DNA of 64,000 nt from Sphingomonas sp. PR090111-T3T-6A (GTDB lineage Bacteria; Pseudomonadota; Alphaproteobacteria; Sphingomonadales; Sphingomonadaceae), in NCBI RefSeq assembly GCF_000383095.1, contig NZ_AORL01000004.1, forward strand, positions 62,001-126,000, read 5' to 3'. Shown piece after piece: positions 18,692 to 27,749 of this stretch; within the stretch, counting starts at the first letter, position 1, and the number at the start of each line of letters is the position of its first letter. Below the pieces are notes generated by a model. It saw only the letters and a program-made list of their open reading frames with translations, ran no database searches and was not told the origin of the DNA. Position numbers and translations under genes: made by a program.

Positions 18692-19816
18692 ATGATCGAC
18701 GAAATCGGGCGGGTCGACCGCGATACCCCCCAGGCGGTGCTGAGCGAGAATGGCCCCTGGGGCGGGCGCGGCGAGGGCGATGGCTCTGGCGGCGGCAAGG
18801 GCTCTGGGCCCGGCGGGGGCGATGGCCCGCGCAATCCGTGGACGCAGCCTCCCAAGAAGCCCCGCGTCCCGCGCGGGCCGAACCAGCCTTCGCTGGAGGA
18901 ACTGGTGAGCCGGATGCGTGGCCGGTTCGGGGGCGGTCTGCCCTCGGGCGGCGGGCGGTCGCTCTGGGGCTATGGCCTCGCGATCTTCGTGCTGCTCTGG
19001 CTCGGCACCACCTCGATGCACCGCATCGATCCGCAGGAGCGCGGCGTCATCACCCGCTTCGGCGCTTATGCCGGCACGCTCAAGCCCGGCATCGGCATGA
19101 CGCTGCCGGCGCCGATCGACGTCGTGACGCGGGTGAACGTCGACCAGATCCAGAATTTCGACGTGCCGGCCTCCGGCGGCCAGAACCTCGTGCTGACCGG
19201 CGACCAGAACATCCTCGACCTTGCCTATTCGGTGCGCTGGTCGATCCGCGATCCCGAGCTGTATCTCTTCGAGCTGGCCGAGCCCGAGGACACGATCCGC
19301 GAGGTCGCCGAGAGCGCGATGCGCGAGGAGATGTCGCGCGTGACGCTCGATCAGGCGATCGGCCCGATGCGCTCCGAGATCGAGGCGCGCGTGGCGACGC
19401 GGATGCAGGCGCTGCTCGACCGCTATCGCTCGGGCGTGGTGGTGCAGGGCGTGGCGATCCGCCAGGCCGATCCGCCGCAGGCCGTGAACGACGCGTTCAA
19501 GGACGTGTCGGCCGCCCAGCAGGATGCGCAGGCCGCGATCAACAATGCGCGCCGCGACGCCGAGCAGGTGATGGCCGGCGCGCAGGCGCAGGCGCAGGCC
19601 TTCGACAAGGTCTACGACGCCTACAAGATGGCCCCGGACGTGACCAAGAAGCGCATGTATTACGAGACGATGGAGGCCGTGCTGGGCAAGACCGACAAGG
19701 TGATCGTGGATACGCCCGGCGCCAACACCTATCTGCCGCTGCCCGGCTTCCCGCCGCATCGCTCGGCCAACCAGCAGCAGGGCCAGCAGCAGGCGCAGCA
19801 GGGGGGCGGCCAGTGA
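18692..19816 (+). CDS. hflK: FtsH protease activity modulator HflK
   Basis: Prohibitin/SPFH protein of about 374 residues that, with HflC, forms a large cage around FtsH in the inner membrane. The Gly/Ser/Pro-rich N-terminal tail (about 1-60) faces the cytosol, one transmembrane helix follows (about 95-112, LAIFVLLWLGTTS), then the SPFH domain (VNVDQIQNFDVPASGGQN) and a coiled-coil tail ending in a Gln-rich stretch. ATGs at 18683 and 18692 are both possible; I favour 18692 because of the TATAAT at 18679-18684. The stop overlaps the hflC start as GTGA. Confidence 0.93.
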   Translation: MIDEIGRVDRDTPQAVLSENGPWGGRGEGDGSGGGKGSGPGGGDGPRNPWTQPPKKPRVPRGPNQPSLEELVSRMRGRFGGGLPSGGGRSLWGYGLAIFVLLWLGTTSMHRIDPQERGVITRFGAYAGTLKPGIGMTLPAPIDVVTRVNVDQIQNFDVPASGGQNLVLTGDQNILDLAYSVRWSIRDPELYLFELAEPEDTIREVAESAMREEMSRVTLDQAIGPMRSEIEARVATRMQALLDRYRSGVVVQGVAIRQADPPQAVNDAFKDVSAAQQDAQAAINNARRDAEQVMAGAQAQAQAFDKVYDAYKMAPDVTKKRMYYETMEAVLGKTDKVIVDTPGANTYLPLPGFPPHRSANQQQGQQQAQQGGGQ

Positions 19817-20682
19817 CGGTGGCGAGCCGCATCCTGCGCAGCCCGATCGGCTGGGCGATCGGGCTGATCCTCGTGGTGCTCGCCTGCGCGGTGGTGTTCA
19901 CCGCCGTGCCCGAGACCGAGCAGGCGCTGATCGTCCGCCTCGGCAAGCCGGATCGCGTGGTCAACGCCTATGCGCCCGGCGAGCATTTCGGCGGCACCGG
20001 CGCCGGCCTCGTCGCGCGCATCCCGCTGATCGAGGAGGTGTTCCTCATCGACAAGCGCGTGCAGAATCTCGACATGGCGAGCCAGCCGGTGCTCTCCACC
20101 GACCAGCTCCGCCTCCAGGTCGACGCCTTCGCGCGCTATCGCATCGTCAACCCGCTCCAGATGTATCTGACGGCGCGGGGCGACGAGCGGCGCGTGACCG
20201 AGGCGCTGAAGCCGATTCTCGGCTCGGCGCTGCGCAACGAGCTGGGCCGCCGGCCCTTCGCCGCGCTGCTCACGCCCGAGCGCGACGTGGCGATGGCCAA
20301 CATCAAGACCGCGCTCGATCGCGTCGCGCGCCAGTACGGCGCCGAGATCGTCGACGTTCGCATCAAGCGCGCCGAGCTGCCCGACGGCACCCCGCTCGAA
20401 AGCGCCTACGAGCGCATGAAGAGCGCCCGCCAGCAGCAGGCGATGACGATCCGCGCCGAGGGCCTCAAGCAGGCCACCATCATCCGCGCGCAGGCCGATG
20501 CCGATGCCTCCCGCATCTATGCCGACGCCTTCAACCAGGACCCGGCCTTCTACGATTTCTACCGGGCGATGCAGTCCTATCGCGCCACCTTCGGGGTCGA
20601 CCGGCCGACCGAAGGCTCCACGCAGATGGTGATCTCGCCCAACAGCGAATATTTCCGGCAGTTCGGAGCCAAAGGGAAATAG
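19813..20682 (+). CDS. hflC: FtsH protease modulator HflC
   Basis: A 289-residue partner of HflK. N-terminal transmembrane helix (about 10-33, PIGWAIGLILVVLACAVV), then the SPFH domain with VPETEQALIVRLGKP and QNLDMASQPVLSTDQLRLQVDA, and a C-terminal helical region with YRATFGVDRPTEGSTQMVISPNSEYF. The GTG start is forced by the GTGA overlap with hflK and has a Gly-rich purine-rich upstream sequence. The hflKC-degP order places membrane and periplasmic protein quality control together. Confidence 0.95.
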   Translation: MTVASRILRSPIGWAIGLILVVLACAVVFTAVPETEQALIVRLGKPDRVVNAYAPGEHFGGTGAGLVARIPLIEEVFLIDKRVQNLDMASQPVLSTDQLRLQVDAFARYRIVNPLQMYLTARGDERRVTEALKPILGSALRNELGRRPFAALLTPERDVAMANIKTALDRVARQYGAEIVDVRIKRAELPDGTPLESAYERMKSARQQQAMTIRAEGLKQATIIRAQADADASRIYADAFNQDPAFYDFYRAMQSYRATFGVDRPTEGSTQMVISPNSEYFRQFGAKGK

Positions 20683-20790
20683 TGCCGCCATTGCCCGTTC
20701 AAATCTTGTTAACGAAGGGGGCCGCAGCCTCGCGGCTCCCGTCGGTGACGGGCTGAATTTCTGACCATCCTCTCTGGGAGGCCATCGATC

Positions 20791-22359
20791 GTGCGTTATG
20801 CCTATGCCATCACTGCCGCGCTGCTTGCGGGCGGTGCTGCCGCCACGCTTACCATGCAGCAGCCGGTGGGCGCGCAGGTCGCCCAGAATGCCGGATCGGC
20901 CTCGCATACCCCGATCGGCGGGCCGGCGAGCTTCGCCGATCTGGCCGAGCGTCTCTCGCCGGCAGTGGTGAACATCTCCACCACCCAGCGCGTGAAGGTG
21001 CCGCGTCAGCAGAACCCGTTTGCCGGCACGCCCTTCGACGATCTGTTCCGCCAGTTCGGCGGCGGCGACAATGACGACAACAATGGCGGCAACGCCACCC
21101 CGCAGACGCGCGAGGCGACCTCGCTCGGCTCGGGCTTCATCATCTCGGCGGACGGCTATGTCGTCACCAACAACCACGTCATCACCGGCGGCGATCCGAA
21201 CGAATCCAAGGGCGCGACGCTCGAATCGATCACGGTGACGTTGCAGGATCACACCGAGTACAAGGCGAAGATCGTCGGCCGTGATCAGGCGGCCGACCTC
21301 GCCGTGCTCAAGATCGAGGCGCCCAAGCCGCTGCCCTTCGTGCAGTTCGGCGATTCCACGCGCACCCGCGTCGGCGACTGGGTGATCGCGATCGGCGAGC
21401 CCTTCGCGCTCGGCGGCACGGTGACGGCGGGTATCGTCTCGGCCATCCACCGCTCGATCGGCGGCGGCCCCTATGACCGCTACATCCAGACCGACGCGGC
21501 GATCAACTCGGGCAACTCCGGCGGCCCGATGTTCGACATGGCGGGCAATGTGGTGGGCATCAACACCGCCATCTATTCGCCGTCGGGCGGCAATGTCGGC
21601 ATCGGCTTCGCCATTCCGGCCGAGCAGGCCAAGCCGGTGGTCGAGGTGCTGATGAAGGGCGGCCGGGTGAAGCGCGGCTATCTCGGCGTCGGCATCCAGC
21701 CCGTCACCGACGATATCGCCTCCGCCCTCGGCCTGCCGAAGAACCACGGCGAGATCGTCGGCCGCGTCGAGCCCGGCTATGCCGCCGCCCGCGCCGGCAT
21801 CCAGCAGGGCGACGTGATCGTGAGGGTCAACGGCAAGGACGTGACGCCGGACGATTCGCTGTCCTTCATCGTCGCCAACCTGCCGATCGGATCGAAGGTG
21901 CCGATCGAGCTGATCCGCCGCGGCCAGCACATGACCGTGACGGCGGTAGTGGGCGAGCGCCCGCCGGAAGACCAGCTCGCCGGCACGCTCGGCGGCGACA
22001 ATGGCAGCGACGACAACGACAATAGCGACACCGCCGCCGCGCAGAGCAAGGCGACGCGCTCGGCGCTGGGCCTCGATCTCCAGGCACTGACGCCGCGGAT
22101 CGCGCAGCAGCTCGGCGTGCCCGCCTCGACGCGCGGCGTGGTGATCGCCTCGGTCGATTCGTCGAGCGATGCGGCCTCCAACGGCCTCAAGCGCGGCGAC
22201 GTCATCCTGTCGATCAACCAGCAGCCGGTGACGACCGTGGCCGCCGCCGCGCAGGTCATCGCGGATGCCCGCAAGGCGGGCCGGGACACCGTGCTGCTGC
22301 TCGTCCAGCGGGGCACGCAGCCGGCCATCTATGTCGGCATCAAGCTCCAGAAGAAGTGA
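20791..22359 (+). CDS. degP: DegP/HtrA-type (Do) serine protease
   Basis: A 522-residue periplasmic protease-chaperone. Signal peptide (1-28, PVGAQ), trypsin-like domain with His129 (VVTNNHVIT), Asp169 ([10 protein letters not shown]) and Ser243 ([10 protein letters not shown]), then two PDZ domains (about 285-380 and 425-515). An Asp/Asn-rich linker lies at 91-101 and another between the PDZ domains ([14 protein letters not shown]). The start is GTG 20791, with GGGAGG upstream; there is no in-frame ATG close by. It follows hflC by 108 bases and ends at a strong intrinsic terminator. Confidence 0.95.
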   Translation: MRYAYAITAALLAGGAAATLTMQQPVGAQVAQNAGSASHTPIGGPASFADLAERLSPAVVNISTTQRVKVPRQQNPFAGTPFDDLFRQFGGGDNDDNNGGNATPQTREATSLGSGFIISADGYVVTNNHVITGGDPNESKGATLESITVTLQDHTEYKAKIVGRDQAADLAVLKIEAPKPLPFVQFGDSTRTRVGDWVIAIGEPFALGGTVTAGIVSAIHRSIGGGPYDRYIQTDAAINSGNSGGPMFDMAGNVVGINTAIYSPSGGNVGIGFAIPAEQAKPVVEVLMKGGRVKRGYLGVGIQPVTDDIASALGLPKNHGEIVGRVEPGYAAARAGIQQGDVIVRVNGKDVTPDDSLSFIVANLPIGSKVPIELIRRGQHMTVTAVVGERPPEDQLAGTLGGDNGSDDNDNSDTAAAQSKATRSALGLDLQALTPRIAQQLGVPASTRGVVIASVDSSSDAASNGLKRGDVILSINQQPVTTVAAAAQVIADARKAGRDTVLLLVQRGTQPAIYVGIKLQKK

Positions 22360-22381
22360 CGGCAACGGTCGTGCTATGACG

Positions 22382-22416
22382 AACGGGGTCGGCCGGAAGG
22401 TCGGCCCCGTTTTGTA
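22382..22416 (+). terminator. Intrinsic terminator of degP
   Basis: A 13-bp stem (AACGGGGTCGGCC with GGTCGGCCCCGTT, including two G-U pairs) with a GGAA tetraloop, followed by TTTTGTAT. It begins 22 bases after the degP stop. It also lies inside the longest possible reading frame of the next gene, which argues that the next gene starts further downstream. Confidence 0.88.
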
Positions 22417-22435
22417 TCGGGGAAGGGTCTCGGGC

Positions 22436-23989
22436 GTGGTGGAACAACAGGGTCAGGACGGCATCTTCATCGGCGCGAGCGCGGACGGCCAGCGGCAGAC
22501 GCTGGTGATGAAGCGCGCCAACCGCCACGGGCTGATCGCGGGCGCGACGGGCACGGGCAAGACGGTGACCTTGCAGGGCATCGCGGAGGATTTCTCGCGC
22601 CGGGGCGTGCCGGTGTTCCTGGCCGACGTGAAGGGCGACCTTTCCGGTATCGCCATGGCCGGCTCGCCCACCGCCAAGACCCATGACGCCTTCGCCGCGC
22701 GCGCCAGGGAGATCGGCGAGGACGACTGGAGCTATTCGGACAATCCCGCGATCTTCTGGGATCTGCTCGGCGAGCAGGGCCACCCGATCCGCACCACCGT
22801 TTCCGAGATGGGGCCGCTGCTGCTCTCCCAGCTCCTCGACCTCAACGAGGTGCAGGAAGGCGTGCTGACTGTCGCCTTCACGCTCGCCGACAAGGAGGGG
22901 CTGCTGCTCCTCGATCTCGACGATCTGGGCGCGATGCTGGCCGAGATCGCCAACCGGGCGGACGAGCTGGCGACGACCTACGGCAATGTCTCCAAGGCCT
23001 CTGTCGGTGCGATCCAGCGGGCGCTGCTCCAGCTCCGATCGCAGGGCGGCGAGCATTTCTTCGGCGAGCCCGCGCTCGACATCCATGACTTCATGCTGGT
23101 GGACGACAAGGGCCGGGGCCAGATCTCGATCCTCGCCGCCGACAAGCTGATGGCGAGCCCCAAGCTCTATTCGACCTTCCTGCTGTGGATGCTCTCCGAA
23201 CTGTTCGAGGCGCTGCCCGAGGTGGGCGACCCGGACCAGCCCAAGCTCGTCTTCTTCTTCGACGAGGCGCACTTGCTGTTCGACGCGGCCCCGCCTTCGC
23301 TGCTCGAAAAGGTGGAGCAGGTGGTGCGTCTGATCCGCTCCAAGGGCGTCGGCGTCTATTTCATCACGCAGAACCCGATCGATGTGCCCGACACGGTCGC
23401 GGGCCAGCTCGGCAACCGCGTGCAGCACGCGCTGCGCGCCTTCACGCCCAAGGACCAGAAGGCGGTGAAGGCCGCGGCCGAGACCTTCCGCGCCAATCCC
23501 GGCGTCGATGTCGCGACCGCGATCACCGAGTTGAAGGTGGGCGAGGCGCTGGTCTCGCTGCTCCAGCCCGACGGCTCCCCCGCGCCGGTGGAGCGCACGC
23601 TCGTCAAGCCGCCGAGGAGCCGCGTCGGCCCGATCACGCCGGCCGAGCGCGCGACGCTGCGCCAGCTCTCCCCGCTGGGTGCCAAGTACGACACGCCGCT
23701 CAACCGCGAATCGGCCGCCGAGAAGCTCGCCGCCAAGGCGCAGGCGGCCGCCGCCCAGGTGCCCGCGGATGCTCCGGCGGCTCCGGGCCGGACGGCTGCG
23801 GCCCAGCCCTCGATGTTCGACAAGATGCTCCAGTCAGCGGCGCGATCGGCCTCGTCTTCGATCGGGCGGCAGGTGGCCAACGAGGTGGGGCGTCAGATCT
23901 TCGGCACCGGGCGGCGTTCCTCGTCGGGCGGGGGGCTCGCCGGGCAGTTGGTCCGGGGCGTGCTCGGCGGGCTGATGCGTAATCTCTGA
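22436..23989 (+). CDS. HerA/VirB4-like ATPase of the YjgR (DUF853) family
   Basis: A P-loop ATPase of about 517 residues. Walker A is [12 protein letters not shown] near residue 40, followed by [12 protein letters not shown]. Walker B is [13 protein letters not shown] at about 277-289, and an arginine-finger-like region follows with [12 protein letters not shown]. The C-terminal tail is Ala/Gly/Ser-rich. DUF853 proteins resemble HerA DNA-pumping ATPases, but their role is not established. I start at GTG 22436, after GAAGGG. The ATG at 22376 would place the degP terminator hairpin in its first codons. Gene context gives no partner nuclease. Confidence 0.88.
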   Translation: MVEQQGQDGIFIGASADGQRQTLVMKRANRHGLIAGATGTGKTVTLQGIAEDFSRRGVPVFLADVKGDLSGIAMAGSPTAKTHDAFAARAREIGEDDWSYSDNPAIFWDLLGEQGHPIRTTVSEMGPLLLSQLLDLNEVQEGVLTVAFTLADKEGLLLLDLDDLGAMLAEIANRADELATTYGNVSKASVGAIQRALLQLRSQGGEHFFGEPALDIHDFMLVDDKGRGQISILAADKLMASPKLYSTFLLWMLSELFEALPEVGDPDQPKLVFFFDEAHLLFDAAPPSLLEKVEQVVRLIRSKGVGVYFITQNPIDVPDTVAGQLGNRVQHALRAFTPKDQKAVKAAAETFRANPGVDVATAITELKVGEALVSLLQPDGSPAPVERTLVKPPRSRVGPITPAERATLRQLSPLGAKYDTPLNRESAAEKLAAKAQAAAAQVPADAPAAPGRTAAAQPSMFDKMLQSAARSASSSIGRQVANEVGRQIFGTGRRSSSGGGLAGQLVRGVLGGLMRNL

Positions 23990-24077
23990 GGGGCGGAATC
24001 GGCCGTTTTGTTTGCCCCTCGTTAACCGCGCGCCGCTAGGTGTGCGGCGGTAAGGAGCGAGGAGGCAAGCCAAGGAG

Positions 24078-25277
24078 GTGTTCACCGAACCGGCCACCTA
24101 TAGTGCGCCCGTGACTCGGCTCGGCCGGTGGATCGCTGATCCCGGCCGGGACGTGGCTGTGGACGTGCGGCCGTTGATGCTGGCCGGCCTGTTCGGCACG
24201 CTCACCATCTTCCTCGGCGGCGTTCTCAACACGATCGCGGTGTCGCTGGTCTGCGCCATCCATCGGCCGGGGCCGGCCTTCATCGGCTGGGCGGTGTTCG
24301 AGCTGGCGCTGGGCGCGATCCGGCTGGCGGTGCTGGCGCGCTGCCGCAAGAATGCGCAGGCCGGCCGGGAGACCTCCACCGATCTCTATCTGATGCTGGC
24401 GATGCTGTGGGCCTGCGGCGTCGGCTTCGGCGGCTTCATGGGGATGATGAGCGGCGACTGGACCATCGCCGCGCTCACCGGCATCTCGTCCGCCGCGATG
24501 GCGGGCGGCATCGCCTTCCGCAACTTCTACGCGCCGCGTCTGTCGGCCGCGATGATCCTGCTGAGCTTCGGGCCGCTCGTCCCCGGCGCGGCGCTGTGCG
24601 GGGTGCCGCTGGTGAAGCTGCTGGTGCTTCAGGTGCCGGTCTATCTCTTCGCGATGTGGACGGCGGCGTATAAGCTCAACGCCATGCTGGTCCGCACGCT
24701 CGCGGCCGAGCGCGAGAATGACCGCCGCGCCTCGCACGACCAGCTCACCGGCCTCGCCAACCGCACCGGGCTGGAGCGTGCCATTCTCGCCTGGCAGCAT
24801 CGCGAGAACCGGCGCGGGCCGCTCGCTTTCTTCTATGTCGATCTGGACGGCTTCAAGCTCGTCAACGACCAGCACGGCCATGTCGCGGGCGATGCGCTGC
24901 TGCGCATGGTGGCGGCGCGACTGATGGCGCTGGCGCCGGAGGGCGGGCTCGCCGCGCGCATCGGCGGCGACGAGTTTGTGCTGCTCGTGCCCGAGGCGGA
25001 TCGTGGCGGCACGCTGGGCCGCGCCGAGCGGGTGATCGCGGCGATCGCGGGCCACCCTTACGATCTCGACGACAATGTCTCCTGCACGATCGGCGCGAGC
25101 ATCGGCATCGCGCGGCTGCCCGATCACGGCCATGACGTCGGCACGCTGATGTCGGCGGCCGACGGCGCGCTCTACGAGGCGAAGGGCGGCGGGCGCTGCC
25201 GCGCGGTGATCGCGCCCGCGCCGGGGCTGCGGCTGGCCGACGCGCTCACCGGATCGCGCCGCGCCGCGACGCGCTGA
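24078..25277 (+). CDS. Membrane-bound diguanylate cyclase (GGDEF)
   Basis: A 399-residue protein with five or six transmembrane helices (about 33-200) and a C-terminal GGDEF domain (about 213-380). The catalytic motif GGDEF is intact at 296-300, with YVDLDGFKLVND and the usual HDQLTGLANR at the domain start. It should make cyclic di-GMP. The RxxD inhibitory site normally found five residues before GGDEF is absent (PEGGLAAR), so product inhibition is probably lost. The start is taken as GTG 24078; GTG 24111 is an alternative. No EAL domain is present. Confidence 0.9.
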   Translation: MFTEPATYSAPVTRLGRWIADPGRDVAVDVRPLMLAGLFGTLTIFLGGVLNTIAVSLVCAIHRPGPAFIGWAVFELALGAIRLAVLARCRKNAQAGRETSTDLYLMLAMLWACGVGFGGFMGMMSGDWTIAALTGISSAAMAGGIAFRNFYAPRLSAAMILLSFGPLVPGAALCGVPLVKLLVLQVPVYLFAMWTAAYKLNAMLVRTLAAERENDRRASHDQLTGLANRTGLERAILAWQHRENRRGPLAFFYVDLDGFKLVNDQHGHVAGDALLRMVAARLMALAPEGGLAARIGGDEFVLLVPEADRGGTLGRAERVIAAIAGHPYDLDDNVSCTIGASIGIARLPDHGHDVGTLMSAADGALYEAKGGGRCRAVIAPAPGLRLADALTGSRRAATR

Positions 25278-25344
25278 CCGGCCGATCACGCTGATCGACA
25301 CGCGCCGCTTTCCCTCGCGCGCTCCCGCGCCTATTTTGCCGGCC

Positions 25345-26334
25345 ATGACCAGCACCATCGAATCCGCGCCCGCCGATCGGGCCACTACTCCCGCCGTGCC
25401 GCCGGCTGCGGTCGCCTCCGTCTCGCTCGATGATTTCGCGCGCGATCGCGATGCCTTCGCCGAGGCGCTCGGCTCCTCCTTCGAGCGCTACGGCTTCGCC
25501 GTCATCGCCGACCATGGCATTTCGGGCGACCTGATCGCCCGCGCCGAGGCCGCTGCCAAGGCGCTGTTCGCGCTCCCTGAGGATGTGAAGCGCGCCTATC
25601 ATGTGCCCGGCACGGGCGGCGCGCGCGGCTACACCCCCTTCGGCATCGAGACCGCCAAGGGCGCGACCGCGATCGACCTCAAGGAATTCTGGCATGTCGG
25701 CCGCGAGCTGCCCGAGGGGCATCGCTACAACGACGTGATGGCCACCAATATCTGGCCGAAGGAGCTGGCCGAGTTCCGCTCGGTGATGCTCGAGCTCTAC
25801 GCCGCCTTCGAGGCGACGGGCGCCCGCCTGCTCGAGGCGATCGCGCGCTATCTCGGCCTCGCCCCGGATTTCTTCGAGAATACGGTGGAGGACGGCAACT
25901 CGGTGCTCCGCCTGCTGCATTATCCGCCGGTGACGGGCGACGGCCCCTCGATCCGCGCGGGCGCGCATGAGGACATCAACACGATCACCCTCCTCCTCGG
26001 TGCCGAGGAAGCGGGACTGGAGATCCTCGACCGCGACGGACAGTGGCTGTCGGTGACGCCGAAGGAAGGCGAGCTGGCGGTGAATGTCGGCGACATGCTC
26101 CAGCGGCTGACCAACAACCGCCTGCGCTCGACGACGCACCGCGTCGCCAACCCGGCCTCGGCGCGGCGCGGCCATGCGCGCTACTCGATGCCCTTCTTCC
26201 TGCACTTCCGGCCGGATTATCTGATCGAGACGCTGCCGAGCTGCGTCGATGCGGAGCATCCGGACCTCTATCCGCAGCCGATCACCGCGCATGATTACCT
26301 CATGCAGCGTCTGCGCGAGATCAAGCTGCTGTAA
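25345..26334 (+). CDS. 2-oxoglutarate/Fe(II) oxygenase, isopenicillin N synthase-like
   Basis: A 329-residue cytosolic non-heme iron enzyme. The N-terminal DIOX_N region reads RYGFAVIADHGI. The jelly-roll core has the iron ligands His-x-Asp in RAGAHEDINTITLL and a distal His in STTHRVANP, followed by RYSMPFFLHF, where Arg binds 2-oxoglutarate. Length and motifs match the widely spread IPNS-like family whose substrates are mostly unknown. The start is ATG 25345. The gene stands alone and converges on queF. Confidence 0.9.
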   Translation: MTSTIESAPADRATTPAVPPAAVASVSLDDFARDRDAFAEALGSSFERYGFAVIADHGISGDLIARAEAAAKALFALPEDVKRAYHVPGTGGARGYTPFGIETAKGATAIDLKEFWHVGRELPEGHRYNDVMATNIWPKELAEFRSVMLELYAAFEATGARLLEAIARYLGLAPDFFENTVEDGNSVLRLLHYPPVTGDGPSIRAGAHEDINTITLLLGAEEAGLEILDRDGQWLSVTPKEGELAVNVGDMLQRLTNNRLRSTTHRVANPASARRGHARYSMPFFLHFRPDYLIETLPSCVDAEHPDLYPQPITAHDYLMQRLREIKLL

Positions 26335-26345
26335 TCATACCTGGA

Positions 26346-26370
26346 GCGGGCGGGGGTCAGCCCCGCCCGC
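26346..26370. terminator. Hairpin spanning the queF stop codon between convergent genes
   Basis: A perfect 10-bp stem (GCGGGCGGGG with CCCCGCCCGC) with a five-base loop that contains most of the queF stop codon. It begins 11 bases past the oxygenase stop. No U-tract follows. It probably forms the 3' end of the plus-strand oxygenase mRNA. Confidence 0.5.
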
Positions 26371-26803
26371 GATAGGTCGGCACGCCCTGATCGGGCAACC
26401 ACAACCCCTCCGGCACCGGGCCGGACTGCCAGAACACATCGATCGGGATGCCGCCGCGCGGATACCAGTATCCGCCGATGCGCAGCCAGATCGGCTTCAT
26501 CTCGTCGAACAGCCGCTCGCCAATGCCGACGGTGCAATCCTCGTGGAAGGCCGCATGGTTGCGGAAGCTGCCGAGGAAGAGCTTGAGCGACTTCGACTCG
26601 ACGATCGTCTCCGCCGGCGCATAGTCGATCACCAGATGCGCGAAGTCGGGCTGCCCCGTGACCGGGCAGAGCGAGGTGAATTCGGGCGCGGTGAAGCGCA
26701 CCAGATAGGGCCGACCGGTCCGCGGATTGGGGACATAATCGAGAACGGCGTCCTCGGGACGCTGCGGCAGCGGGCTCGTCTGGCCAAGATGGATGGGGCT
26801 CAT
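26357..26803 (-). CDS. queF: NADPH-dependent 7-cyano-7-deazaguanine reductase
   Basis: Reduces preQ0 to preQ1 in queuosine synthesis. The short, unimodular form (148 residues). The nucleophile is Cys46 in [14 protein letters not shown], with Asp53 as general acid, and the QueF signature [21 protein letters not shown] follows in two blocks around 68-88. I start at ATG 26803 (MSPIHLGQ), with GGTGG upstream; a GTG three codons earlier is possible. No other queuosine gene is nearby. Confidence 0.96.
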   Translation of the reverse strand: MSPIHLGQTSPLPQRPEDAVLDYVPNPRTGRPYLVRFTAPEFTSLCPVTGQPDFAHLVIDYAPAETIVESKSLKLFLGSFRNHAAFHEDCTVGIGERLFDEMKPIWLRIGGYWYPRGGIPIDVFWQSGPVPEGLWLPDQGVPTYRGRG

Positions 26804-26891
26804 GCCGCCCACCTAGGATCGCTGTCCTTCGTTAGCAATGCTTGGCGAGGTCGAATCCGGGGCCTATGCGGGGCGTCCAAGGAGTGCCGGC

Positions 26892-27749
26892 ATGGATGAT
26901 CTCGTTACGGTCGAATGGCTTTCGCGGCGGCTGGAGGACCCCGGTGTGGTGGTGCTGGACGCCACCTATCTGCCCTTCGAGCCGGAGCGCGACGCGGCGG
27001 CCGAATATCGCGCGGGGCATATCCCCGGCGCCCGCTTCCTCGACCTCGCGACGCTCGCCGACCGCGCCGATCCGCGCCCGACCATGGCGCCCGACCTCGA
27101 CGGGTTCCGCGAGCGCATGGCGGCGCTGGGCGTCCGGCGCGACGACCGGATCATCTTCTACGACGACAGCCCGCACCGCACATCGGCGCGGGCGTGGTGG
27201 CTGTTCCGCCTGTTCGGCTCGCACCGTCTCGCCATCCTCGACGGCGGCGCGGATGCGTGGCGCAAGGCGGGCCTGCCGCTGGAGAAGGGCGAGGGGCATG
27301 GCGCCGCCATCACGGCCCAGCGCACCGGCTTCACCCATCGCGACGACCGGCTGATCCGTGCGCTCGCCGATGTTCGCCGTCTGGTCGATGCGCCGACCGA
27401 GCAACTGGTCGATGCGCGCGGCACCCCGCGCTTTTCGGGCGCCGAGGGTGATCCCCGTCCGGGCGTGGCGCCGGGCCATATTCCCGGCTCGGTCAACCTG
27501 CCCTACAGCCGGCTGTTCGAGGCGGACGGTCGCTGGAAGAAGGGCCATGCGCTGGCCGAGCTGTTCGCCGCTTCGGGCGTCGATCCGGCGCGGCCGCTGG
27601 TCTTCACCTGCGGATCGGGGATCACGGCGGCGGGCCTGCTCTTCGCAGCCCACATGCTCGGCCGCGAGGACACCGCGCTCTATGACGGATCGTGGAGCGA
27701 GTGGGGCGCCGATCCCTCCACCCCCAAGGCGACGGGAGCCGACGCGTGA
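26892..27749 (+). CDS. sseA: 3-mercaptopyruvate sulfurtransferase
   Basis: A 285-residue protein of two rhodanese domains (about 5-130 and 155-280). The catalytic loop of the second domain is CGSGITA (Cys240-246); the small Gly/Ser loop, rather than CRKGVTA, marks mercaptopyruvate rather than thiosulfate as sulfur donor. The first domain lacks the Cys (DDSPHRTSARA), as usual. The start is ATG 26892, with AGGAG upstream. It overlaps metC by four bases (GTGA), so both sit in one sulfur amino acid operon. Confidence 0.93.
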   Translation: MDDLVTVEWLSRRLEDPGVVVLDATYLPFEPERDAAAEYRAGHIPGARFLDLATLADRADPRPTMAPDLDGFRERMAALGVRRDDRIIFYDDSPHRTSARAWWLFRLFGSHRLAILDGGADAWRKAGLPLEKGEGHGAAITAQRTGFTHRDDRLIRALADVRRLVDAPTEQLVDARGTPRFSGAEGDPRPGVAPGHIPGSVNLPYSRLFEADGRWKKGHALAELFAASGVDPARPLVFTCGSGITAAGLLFAAHMLGREDTALYDGSWSEWGADPSTPKATGADA

